NCBI RefSeq assembly: GCF_004769575.1
Contig: NZ_RQGA01000001.1
Coordinates: 1-64,000 of the forward strand
Length of the DNA stretch: 64,000 nucleotides
Origin: Leptospira perdikensis
GTDB lineage: Bacteria > Spirochaetota > Leptospiria > Leptospirales > Leptospiraceae
Reading direction: 5' to 3'
How positions within the stretch are numbered: position 1 is the first letter of the stretch; each line of letters opens with the position of its first letter. Below the pieces are notes generated by a model. It searched no databases and had not been told where the DNA came from. It saw only the letters and a list, made by a program, of their open reading frames with translations. This document shows positions 36,595 to 44,353 of the stretch, piece by piece. The position numbers and the translations under genes were made by a program.

Positions 36595-37383
36595 TCAGTG
36601 ACTTCTTAAAAGTCCCCCATCAATGGGAAGGCTCAATCCATTCAGGAAACCAGAGTTGGCTGAAGTTAAAAAAGCAATGATTTGGCCAAACTCATCCGGT
36701 TTAGGAAAATAACCGGTTGGGAAAAGTTGATTTGAATGATTAATAATTTCTTCAACTGCTACGTTTTTCTCGAGGGCTTCCTTCTTAGATAGTTCAAAAG
36801 TACGATCAGTTAAAACTCCACCAGTAAGTATGGAATTACTAGTGATTCCATACTTTCCGTATTCTCTAGATACCGTCTTACTATAAGCACCGACAGCAGC
36901 TCTAGTTAAATTTGAAAGGATCATACCCTCTTCCGGTTCTTTTGCTGTTGTAGAAGTTAAGTGTATCAACCTACCCCACTTTTTTTTAACCATAAATGGC
37001 AAAGCTAGTTGTGACGTTAAAATCTGAGCTTTTAAATTCACATCCAACGAACCCTGAAGGTTTGCCTCAGAAAGTTGATCGCAATGAATCGGAGCTGGAC
37101 CTGGTGAATTGGTAACCAAAATATCCACTCCATCTAAGGAATTGAATAAATCAGAAACTTTCTTTAAATATTCATCTAATTTTTTAGCATCAGCTTCTAA
37201 CAAAGTTGGTTTTACTTTTGTTTTAGAAAAAATCTCATCGGAAGCAATTTGTAAATTTCCTAGATTCGAAGATGAGATGATTACATTAGCGCCTTCCGCG
37301 GCCAAAGCTGTTGCAATCCCTTTACCGATTCCTTTGCTTGAGGACATAACAAAACACTTTTTATTCTTTAAACCAAGATCCAT
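36595..37383 (-). CDS. FabG-like SDR lacking the usual YxxxK
   Basis: About 262 residues. The ATG at 37383 overlaps the stop of the upstream gene as TAATG; a TTG 6 bp further upstream is less likely. The Rossmann loop is CFVMSSSKGIGKGIATALA, with NSILTGGVLTD and FLNGLSLPIDGG downstream. At the catalytic position the sequence is LSNLTRAAVGAYSK, aligning Ser and Arg with the normal Tyr and Lys, as in a divergent SDR subgroup with SNxxRAA. Catalysis may differ. It is coupled to the exonuclease-kinase fusion. Confidence 0.75.
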   Translation of the reverse strand: MDLGLKNKKCFVMSSSKGIGKGIATALAAEGANVIISSSNLGNLQIASDEIFSKTKVKPTLLEADAKKLDEYLKKVSDLFNSLDGVDILVTNSPGPAPIHCDQLSEANLQGSLDVNLKAQILTSQLALPFMVKKKWGRLIHLTSTTAKEPEEGMILSNLTRAAVGAYSKTVSREYGKYGITSNSILTGGVLTDRTFELSKKEALEKNVAVEEIINHSNQLFPTGYFPKPDEFGQIIAFLTSANSGFLNGLSLPIDGGLLRSH

Positions 37384-38993
37384 TAACAAAACATCCTTTT
37401 AAATTCAATTAGATTAGAAAATTTCTTATTTAAGTCATACATGTATCTTCGATCATTCTTTAGAAAATAATATTCTGTTATTAAAATTAAATCGAAATAG
37501 ATCCTTGCGATACCATAACTATTAAAATCCGGCAAAACCTTTCGAGAGAATTCATGTTGTTCCAAAATTGGTTGAATCTTACTCACAAATTGTTGTTTGA
37601 ATTCCCTTAAGTTCATTTGTTTTGTAAAAATACTGTGCCGGCAAATTTTAAAGATACAATGAGATATGGAAATGCCCAGGTTCGAAAAACAAAGATCTTC
37701 AAGATCTAGAAATTTAACGTAATCTCCGTCAATTACCAAGTTAGAATGGTTTAAATCTGCATGAACCAAAGCATCAGAAGAAAACATATTCCTATTTTCA
37801 ATTATACTTTCCAACTCTTGAATGATTTCATTATAGTATGTTTTTATATAAGTGAATATCGGAGTTGATACTTCGCCAGAAATTTTATCTATAAAAAAAC
37901 TTTTGTCTTTCCAAAGAGTAAGAACGTCTTTATTCCAAGTCGAATAATCGATTCTATTTAAATCGGTATCTAAGTTTTGTTGGCCCAATAACTCCAATAG
38001 ATTCATTGCAGAACTAATAATTGTAGTTATTTTTTCGGGATTCCCATCAAATGGTTGTCCGTCCAAGTATGGGTACGTGATAAAACTAAGATCAGAAGCA
38101 TTATAAACATAATTACTTTGGCCTAAGAGTAACTTTGGCCGGATCATAACTTCCTCAGGCAAGAGATTTAACAGCCGGGACCTGTTCTCGACAGTTTTTG
38201 AATCAGCCGATGAAAAAGCGCGAAGAACATACTTTTGTTTTTTTTGTTCTAGAATGTAGATGGCACTTTCTTGATTCTTTTTAGAAACCTTCTTAACAGA
38301 AAAAACATCTTCCGGTAAATATTTTTTTACAACATTGGTAAACTGCGATTCGTTCTCTACACTAGTCTCCGCAAAACTCAAATTGGTTTCTTCGGAAAAA
38401 ACGACACCGTCAAATAACTCCAAACCGATCCGTTTCCTCAAAAGGCCAAAAATATCATTCTCGAAAATTAGCCTGATAAAACAGTTTCGCAACAATTCTG
38501 CATCATACAAAGCATTATGTTTTTTACCCACTTTATCCAACATTGCATATTTCTCTTTATCAAAAGAGGAAATGGGAATCCCTGTAGCCACTAACAGAGT
38601 ACAAAAATCAATATGTTCAGCGTGATTTAAATAAAAAGGAAGATCATAAAGAAAATGAAATTGAGAAGGATCCTCTTTGAAATTTTTCCAGAGATCATAC
38701 AATAAAATAATATCATTTGCCTTCCCAAAAGAAACAAGGGAAATCTTTTCATCACCAGCTTGGCCGTCTAACCAGTCCCGAACATTTTCTGCGACTATTT
38801 TACTAGATAAACTTTTCGAACTATCGATCATCGATAGGACATTTTCTTTTAGCCAATCGGTAACTTGAGACTCATCAAAATCATTTAGAGTATAATATAC
38901 ACTTTCACCTGAAAGCGCCACCAATCCGATAGACACTAAAGTCGTATCGGATCTTTCTCCTGTAAATTCTGTATCGAGAAAAATCAACTTCAC
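37383..38993 (-). CDS. Fusion: DEDDh 3'-5' exonuclease domain + aminoglycoside/choline kinase-like domain
   Basis: 536 residues with two clear parts. Residues 1-180 are a DnaQ/RNase T-like exonuclease: FLDTEFTG (Asp7, Glu9), SFGKANDIILLYD (Asp94) and KKHNALYDAELL (His159, Asp164) give the DEDDh set. Residues about 230-530 are an APH/choline-kinase fold: DALVHADLNHSN (His411, Asp413, Asn418) and KFLDLED (Asp430). Start is GTG. I know no such fusion in O-antigen clusters. It could process a nucleotide-linked sugar and phosphorylate a product, but this is conjecture. Confidence 0.75.
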   Translation of the reverse strand: MKLIFLDTEFTGERSDTTLVSIGLVALSGESVYYTLNDFDESQVTDWLKENVLSMIDSSKSLSSKIVAENVRDWLDGQAGDEKISLVSFGKANDIILLYDLWKNFKEDPSQFHFLYDLPFYLNHAEHIDFCTLLVATGIPISSFDKEKYAMLDKVGKKHNALYDAELLRNCFIRLIFENDIFGLLRKRIGLELFDGVVFSEETNLSFAETSVENESQFTNVVKKYLPEDVFSVKKVSKKNQESAIYILEQKKQKYVLRAFSSADSKTVENRSRLLNLLPEEVMIRPKLLLGQSNYVYNASDLSFITYPYLDGQPFDGNPEKITTIISSAMNLLELLGQQNLDTDLNRIDYSTWNKDVLTLWKDKSFFIDKISGEVSTPIFTYIKTYYNEIIQELESIIENRNMFSSDALVHADLNHSNLVIDGDYVKFLDLEDLCFSNLGISISHCIFKICRHSIFTKQMNLREFKQQFVSKIQPILEQHEFSRKVLPDFNSYGIARIYFDLILITEYYFLKNDRRYMYDLNKKFSNLIEFKRMFC

Positions 38994-38999
38994 AAAAAC

Positions 39000-39938
39000 T
39001 TATTTCAGATACTTTAGGGATTCTTTTTGCAACTCATCGAAGCCATCAAACTTCATTTCACCAATATTAACAATGGGGCAAGATTCCTTTAAAATGGAAT
39101 TGCCAGGTGTAAACATTATATCCATAGACATTCTGTAATTCTCTTCAGTGGCATACATTCTATGTAGCCCACTTCCACCATCAAAAACATAAACAGTACC
39201 TTTCGGACCGACACAATGTGTTAGCTCATAATTTGTTTCAACGTATTCTTCACTGGCAATTCGGTAGTGTAATCCAAAATGTTTTTGTTTAGACTTTCTG
39301 GCATACAACATATGCGGGTCATCCATACCTACATCTTTCAACAAGATATGATACTGTCTCAGGTTTGGGGTATCTAAATGATAAAAGTTTGCAAACCCAC
39401 CATCTCGATACTTGGTTTCACCAATATTTTTAGAAGTAATGTCTGCAAATCCCGGATAGGTAATATTTAATCCTGGTGATGCACGAAGATATTGCTGAGA
39501 CTCACTATATTCACATAACAATTGCAAGAGATTAGAATCAAGCACTCTTCTAAACAAATCTTCCTTAATAGAAAGGGAAAAAATTCTTTTATAGTCTTTA
39601 TCATCTTTCTTAATATCTTTAAAAAAATAATCATATTCTTTCAAAAGTTCATCGGCCTCTTGAGCAAAATAAGAATCGATAACGATGATCCCATTGGCCT
39701 TAAATTCAGCTAAATATTTATTATATTGTTCACTAGTCAGTTTTGCATTTAATGGAACTTTCCTAAAAGCCTTTCTTTGGGAATACCTTAGGTGGATTTT
39801 ATAGAATTCCTTTTTTAACAAATCCAAAAGAAAAATTTCGAATCTATTTCCTGCACCGGCCAAAAAGTCCCCGTAAAAAAGTTTAGTATCCTTTTTTCGG
39901 AAATAGTTGTTTATAAAATCGACAATCTTTCTCTTCAT
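39000..39938 (-). CDS. Phytanoyl-CoA dioxygenase (PhyH)-like Fe(II)/2-oxoglutarate oxygenase
   Basis: About 312 residues. The facial triad is visible as GGFANFYHLDTPNL (HxD) and GGSGLHRMYATEENYRMSMDI, with the distal His and a 2-oxoglutarate-binding Arg. PhyH-type oxygenases hydroxylate small molecules or lipid and sugar groups. The ATG at 39938 has GGGG about 8 bases upstream; an in-frame ATG at 39956 is the alternative. It lies between PseI and the exonuclease-kinase fusion, so it may hydroxylate an acyl or sugar group of the O-unit. Substrate unknown. Confidence 0.75.
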   Translation of the reverse strand: MKRKIVDFINNYFRKKDTKLFYGDFLAGAGNRFEIFLLDLLKKEFYKIHLRYSQRKAFRKVPLNAKLTSEQYNKYLAEFKANGIIVIDSYFAQEADELLKEYDYFFKDIKKDDKDYKRIFSLSIKEDLFRRVLDSNLLQLLCEYSESQQYLRASPGLNITYPGFADITSKNIGETKYRDGGFANFYHLDTPNLRQYHILLKDVGMDDPHMLYARKSKQKHFGLHYRIASEEYVETNYELTHCVGPKGTVYVFDGGSGLHRMYATEENYRMSMDIMFTPGNSILKESCPIVNIGEMKFDGFDELQKESLKYLK

Positions 39939-39971
39939 ATTACCCCAAACTCGCATCCAATATATTCTTCA

Positions 39972-41018
39972 TTAACCTATCATATCCCAATGCAAACCAG
40001 TTCCGCGTGATATATCCTGGTTCACTCTTTTGCCTAAAACCTTATCATAAAATTTAGGTGGCATACCCAATCCAGGCCTTATACTTTTTATATTTTTATC
40101 AGTAATCACGTCCCCGGCTTTCATATCCGCAACCACATACAGTGATCTTCTAAACACTAGAGAAGCTTTTTCTTTTTCTGTTGGGCCGTAAGAGATTTTA
40201 CCTAACGCCTGCCATGCTCTCTCCGTTTCAATTACGAGTGCTTTCAACTCTGCAGGCTCCATCGAAAAACTGGAATCCACCCCACCATCTTCACGATTTA
40301 AAGTGAAATGTTTTTCGATAACGGTTGCACCAAGGACTATACTTGCTACTGAGACACCAATTCCCATTGTATGATCCGATAACCCTACTTCACATCCAAA
40401 GGTTTGTCCCAAATGAGGAATGGTAAGGATATTTGTATTTTCTGGGGACGCAGGGTATGTACTCGTACATTTCAACAAAATCACTTGTTCATTTCCTGTA
40501 GAACGAATTGTTTCTACTGCTTCCGAGATCTCTTGGATGTTTGCCATACCCGTGGATACGATTACGGGTTTTCCTGTTAACGCAACTTTTCTAATGAGTG
40601 GTAAATCTATATTTTCGAACGAAGCAATCTTATAAGCAGGAACATTTAATTCTTCTAAAAAATCTACTGCAGTAAAATCAAAAGGACTACTAAAACAAAT
40701 TATCCCTTTTTCTTTACACCTGTCCATAATCGGTTTATGCCATTCCCAGGGAGTATATGCTTGTTTGTATAAGTTATAAAGTGTTTCACCCTTCCAAAGG
40801 CTCTTTGCATCCGATATAAAAAACTCACCATCAGATTTGTCGATGGTGATGGTATCAGCCGTGTAAGTTTGTAACTTAAGGGCATGTGCACCAGCTTCCG
40901 CAGCTGCATCAACAATTTCCAAAGCCCTCTCCAAGGAATGATTATGATTCCCTGACATTTCTGCGATGATAAATGGTTTATGATTTTTGGATATGACAGC
41001 ATTAGCAATTTTAATCAT
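39972..41018 (-). CDS. pseI: Pseudaminic acid synthase
   Basis: 348 residues. FIIAEMSGNHNHSLERALEIV, with Met-Ser-Gly-Asn-His-Asn, is the PseI version of the NeuB barrel; LKLQTYTADTIT, FSSPFDFTAVDFL, YKIASFENIDLPLI, VSTGMANIQEI, LKCTSTYPA, GLSDHTMGIGV and VIEKHFTLNREDGGVDSSFSM follow. A C-terminal SAF domain starts near residue 290. It condenses 2,4-diacetamido-2,4,6-trideoxy-altrose with PEP. It overlaps pseH by 8 bp. Confidence 0.93.
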   Translation of the reverse strand: MIKIANAVISKNHKPFIIAEMSGNHNHSLERALEIVDAAAEAGAHALKLQTYTADTITIDKSDGEFFISDAKSLWKGETLYNLYKQAYTPWEWHKPIMDRCKEKGIICFSSPFDFTAVDFLEELNVPAYKIASFENIDLPLIRKVALTGKPVIVSTGMANIQEISEAVETIRSTGNEQVILLKCTSTYPASPENTNILTIPHLGQTFGCEVGLSDHTMGIGVSVASIVLGATVIEKHFTLNREDGGVDSSFSMEPAELKALVIETERAWQALGKISYGPTEKEKASLVFRRSLYVVADMKAGDVITDKNIKSIRPGLGMPPKFYDKVLGKRVNQDISRGTGLHWDMIG

Positions 41019-41463
41019 TATTTATAACCTTTCTAAAAACATAAGACTCTAAATCGTGCTCATCCTGACTAAACCCATTGCTAGCAAAACACTTGATAGA
41101 GGCTAGATTATTTTTTTTTACAAATCCCAGGATGGTTGTTTCCCTTTCTAGTTCTAAAGAAATATGATTCAAAGCTAGAGAAATGATTTCTTTCCCTAGT
41201 CCTTTTCCTCTCCACCTTTCATCAATACTATAATTTACTTTTAACTGATCCTGGTTTTTATCAAAACGAATGATGCCGACAGGTATCTCATTAATTTCAG
41301 CAATAAACCAATCGATTTTTTCTTCTATTTTCTGATGAAACCAACTTCTATGTTGTTCATAAGGAATCAGATTCGATGAATAGGATTGGTTTCTTGTATC
41401 TGGATCATTTGCCCATTGGAATACTAAATCAATATCCTGAGGAATCACATTCCGAAGTTTCAT
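41011..41463 (-). CDS. pseH: PseH-type GNAT N-acetyltransferase
   Basis: 150 residues, a single GNAT domain: LRNVIPQDIDLVFQWANDPDTRNQSYSS at the N-terminus is typical of sugar-amine acetyltransferases, and DERWRGKGLGKEIISLAL is the acetyl-CoA pyrophosphate loop (RGKGLGK), with LGFVKKNNLASIKCF afterwards. It acetylates the 4-amino group made by PseC. Coupled to pseI (8-bp overlap) and pseG (4-bp overlap). Confidence 0.88.
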   Translation of the reverse strand: MKLRNVIPQDIDLVFQWANDPDTRNQSYSSNLIPYEQHRSWFHQKIEEKIDWFIAEINEIPVGIIRFDKNQDQLKVNYSIDERWRGKGLGKEIISLALNHISLELERETTILGFVKKNNLASIKCFASNGFSQDEHDLESYVFRKVINND

Positions 41464-42416
41464 ATAATACGAAGAATACCTTTCGAAAATTCGAATTTTG
41501 CGTAGAATTTCCTGATTTCATGTCTTTTCTTTATATCTTTATATTCTTCAATGAATTTCGGTAGATCGAAAATTTGTTTAGCCGTATTCATCACACGACA
41601 ACCTTCTTTCCAGAACCTTACATTTTCGTTTTGATTATCAGCAGTTTGTATGACAATCATAGGTACACCGCATTTAGCAAGTTCGTATGTAGTCTGTCCC
41701 CCTGCGGTAATTGCCAAATCTACATTTAACATCAAGTCTTTCATTGAAGTGGCATCTAGGTTCTTATGTAAGTTGCTGTTTTGATCTACTTTGGTTTTAA
41801 TTTCTTCAAAATTTTGAAATGCAGGACCAACAACCACTTCTTTGGTTGCGTTTGGGAAAACATCGGAAAGGATTCCGATAATTGAGGGAGTTAAATTTAA
41901 CAAATCCGCTCCACCCATAGAAATAAAGATGGACTTTATTTCAGATTCTAAGTCTGAAATTTTTAAATCGCCACGAAAAGGTTTCCTAAGCAGAACGAAT
42001 TCGGACCCAGTGAAAACAGGATTTCTCGTTTGATCATAATCTAAAAAAATGCCACCCAAACCAGGATTCAAGATACTTGCTCCCTGCGGGTAATTCATTC
42101 TTTTGTTATCATCAATACAAATGAGCTGATTAGCAGAATTATTTAGAATTTCATAAATGGATGAATCTGCTAAATAAGAATCTACGATCGTTACATCCGG
42201 TTTTCGCAAGTCCAGATAAGTAACTAATTTGGATTCTTCTTTCCAATTTAAGGCAATGACTGGCAATTCCGTTTGAATTAATGGAATTGAGCCATCTTCA
42301 TCCAGGACTAAAGTAACCGCATGTTTCTCTGACAAAATCTCGGCTAAAGCTATACACCGGCCAAGGTGCCCCAGTCCCGTGGAACTTAAAACTTCAGTGA
42401 AAATAGTAACATTCAA
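41460..42416 (-). CDS. pseG: UDP-2,4-diacetamido-trideoxy-altropyranose hydrolase
   Basis: 318 residues. GLGHLGRCIALAEIL near the N-terminus (G-x-GHxxRC) and FISMGGADLLNLTPSIIGIL then ITAGGQTTYELAKCGVPMIVIQ are hallmarks of PseG, a MurG-like GT-B hydrolase that removes UDP before condensation by PseI. The start appears to be TTG at 42416, with no convincing ribosome-binding site. The gene overlaps pseH by 4 bp; a 51-bp gap separates it from pseF. Confidence 0.9.
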   Translation of the reverse strand: MNVTIFTEVLSSTGLGHLGRCIALAEILSEKHAVTLVLDEDGSIPLIQTELPVIALNWKEESKLVTYLDLRKPDVTIVDSYLADSSIYEILNNSANQLICIDDNKRMNYPQGASILNPGLGGIFLDYDQTRNPVFTGSEFVLLRKPFRGDLKISDLESEIKSIFISMGGADLLNLTPSIIGILSDVFPNATKEVVVGPAFQNFEEIKTKVDQNSNLHKNLDATSMKDLMLNVDLAITAGGQTTYELAKCGVPMIVIQTADNQNENVRFWKEGCRVMNTAKQIFDLPKFIEEYKDIKKRHEIRKFYAKFEFSKGILRII

Positions 42417-42467
42417 TATAATCTAATGTCCGTTACAAAAAATTTGTTTATACACAATTCAGATAAT

Positions 42468-43175
42468 TTAAGTCGTAGATGATTTTGACTGATTCAGTAG
42501 TTTGTATAAGACCTCAGCCCTATCCCAATCTTCCAAGGTATCGATATCTTGAACTCTCCAACGAGGAAGATCTACAATTGTCGAACCGATATCAAATATT
42601 TTCTTTCCACTAAGCCAAGCATCAGGTTTCCCAAAGTAAAACTGGCCTGCATCATGATAAGCTTCCGGCAGATCTTGTGAGCGAGTATTAAAATGTTCAG
42701 GATAAAACATTTCGATACTTCCATCCGTGTTTTTCTTAATGGATCTAAAAATTGGGAATCCAAAGGTAGTTGCAGAAAACACATATTCCCAATTCCCTGA
42801 ATGAAAAATTTTCTCCGCCTGAACGAGATCACTAACCTGAATGAAGGGTGCCGTTGCGTAAATACAACAGACTGCTTTAATATCTAAATCGGTATTTCTT
42901 AACCAGTTAATGGAATGAGAGATTACGTCGGTTGTATTTGTATAATCGTCAGATAACTCCGCCGGACGTATAAAAGGAACTTCTGCTCCAAACTCTTTAG
43001 CAACAGAGGTAATTTCTGGATCATCTGTCGAAACAATCACACGATCAAATATACCTGAACCAATGGCACTGAGAATAGAATGACCAATCATAGGTCTCCC
43101 TGCAAAAATTTTTATATTTTTCCTGGGGATCCGTTTACTTCCCCCTCTCGCAGGAATAATACAAACATTTTTCAA
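42468..43175 (-). CDS. pseF: CMP-pseudaminic acid synthetase
   Basis: 235 residues. NVCIIPARGGSKRIPRKNIKIFAGRPMIGHSI is the PseF form of the CMP-nonulosonate synthetase loop; VIVSTDDPEITSVAKEFGAEVPF, CIYATAPFI and DAGQFYFGKPDAWL are characteristic of pseudaminate cytidylyltransferases. It activates pseudaminic acid for transfer. Its start overlaps the end of pseC by 4 bp. High confidence from motifs and four adjacent pse genes. Confidence 0.92.
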   Translation of the reverse strand: MKNVCIIPARGGSKRIPRKNIKIFAGRPMIGHSILSAIGSGIFDRVIVSTDDPEITSVAKEFGAEVPFIRPAELSDDYTNTTDVISHSINWLRNTDLDIKAVCCIYATAPFIQVSDLVQAEKIFHSGNWEYVFSATTFGFPIFRSIKKNTDGSIEMFYPEHFNTRSQDLPEAYHDAGQFYFGKPDAWLSGKKIFDIGSTIVDLPRWRVQDIDTLEDWDRAEVLYKLLNQSKSSTT

Positions 43176-44353
43176 AATAAAACCTGGTGACCAATCGGTT
43201 TTGACATAGCATCTTTCACTCGATCCTGATCTTCCTGATTCAGTTCTGGATAAATGGGAATACTGATCGTATTGGAATAGTATTTCTCTGCTTCAGGGAA
43301 ATCAGAGTATTTGAATCCATATTTTTTTTGATAATACGGCTGGCGATAAATTGGAATATAATGAACGTTAACTAAAATACCTGAGACTCGAAGTCTTTCA
43401 AATATTTCTTTTCTATCGGCATTCATTTCTTTTTCTATTACCTGAATTACATATAAATGTAGGGATGATTTTGCATAATCCATTTGTTCCGGTAATACAA
43501 CGCCTACATCTTTCAAAATTTTATCATAATACTCTCTAACTTTGTGCCTTTTTTCAACAATTGTATCAAGGCGTTTGAGTTGCGAAACCCCAAGTGCGGC
43601 CTGAATATCATTCATCCGATAGTTAAAACCCAAATCAATTTGTTGATAATACCACGGTCCATCCGGTTGTTCTGTCATTTCCTTTGGATTTCTTGTGATC
43701 CCATGACTACGGAGCCTATAAATTAAATTTGCAATTTCTGAATCATTTGTAGTACACATACCACCTTCGCCGGTAGTAATTATTTTTACTGGATGAAAAC
43801 TAAAAATAGTTACATCGCTATATTTACAATTACCTACTTTTTCATTCAAATAGGATCCACCAATTGCATGAGAGGCATCTTCAATGACTCGGAAATTGTA
43901 TTCCTTTGCAAGTGCAGCGATTTTTTCCATATCGCAACTTTGACCAGAAAAATGAACAGGAATGACAACCTTAGGAAGTTTGTTTTCAGCTTTTGCTTTT
44001 TCTAACTTTTCCCTCAATCTATCTACGGACATATTATAGGATTTGGAATCGATATCGACGAAATCAACATCCGCACCACAATACAAAGCACAATTTGAAC
44101 TAGCCACAAATGAAATTGGACTGGTCCAAACATAATCACCTTTGCCTACTCCGAGAGCAATACATGCCAAATGTAAAGCAGAGGTTGCGCTATTGACTGC
44201 AATTGCATGTTTAGCAGATACATATTCGCAAACTGCTTTTTCAAATGCAGGAACTTGAGGACCTTGGGTTAAGAAGTCAGAATTTAAAACTTCCAAAACA
44301 CTATCGATGTCTGTTTGGTCGATGAAATGTCTACCATAAGGAATCTGTTTCAT
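43172..44353 (-). CDS. pseC: UDP-4-amino-4,6-dideoxy-N-acetyl-altrosamine transaminase
   Basis: 393 residues. IPYGRHFIDQTDIDSVLEVLNSDFLTQGP is the typical PseC start; PLP lysine in FSFHPVKIITTGEGGMCTTND; GFNYRMNDIQAALGVSQLKRLD; YYSNTISIPIYPEL at the end. It aminates the 4-keto sugar made by PseB. PseB is absent here: the gene before it in transcription order is the ABC flippase, whose stop shares one base with the pseC start. Confidence 0.93.
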   Translation of the reverse strand: MKQIPYGRHFIDQTDIDSVLEVLNSDFLTQGPQVPAFEKAVCEYVSAKHAIAVNSATSALHLACIALGVGKGDYVWTSPISFVASSNCALYCGADVDFVDIDSKSYNMSVDRLREKLEKAKAENKLPKVVIPVHFSGQSCDMEKIAALAKEYNFRVIEDASHAIGGSYLNEKVGNCKYSDVTIFSFHPVKIITTGEGGMCTTNDSEIANLIYRLRSHGITRNPKEMTEQPDGPWYYQQIDLGFNYRMNDIQAALGVSQLKRLDTIVEKRHKVREYYDKILKDVGVVLPEQMDYAKSSLHLYVIQVIEKEMNADRKEIFERLRVSGILVNVHYIPIYRQPYYQKKYGFKYSDFPEAEKYYSNTISIPIYPELNQEDQDRVKDAMSKPIGHQVLF

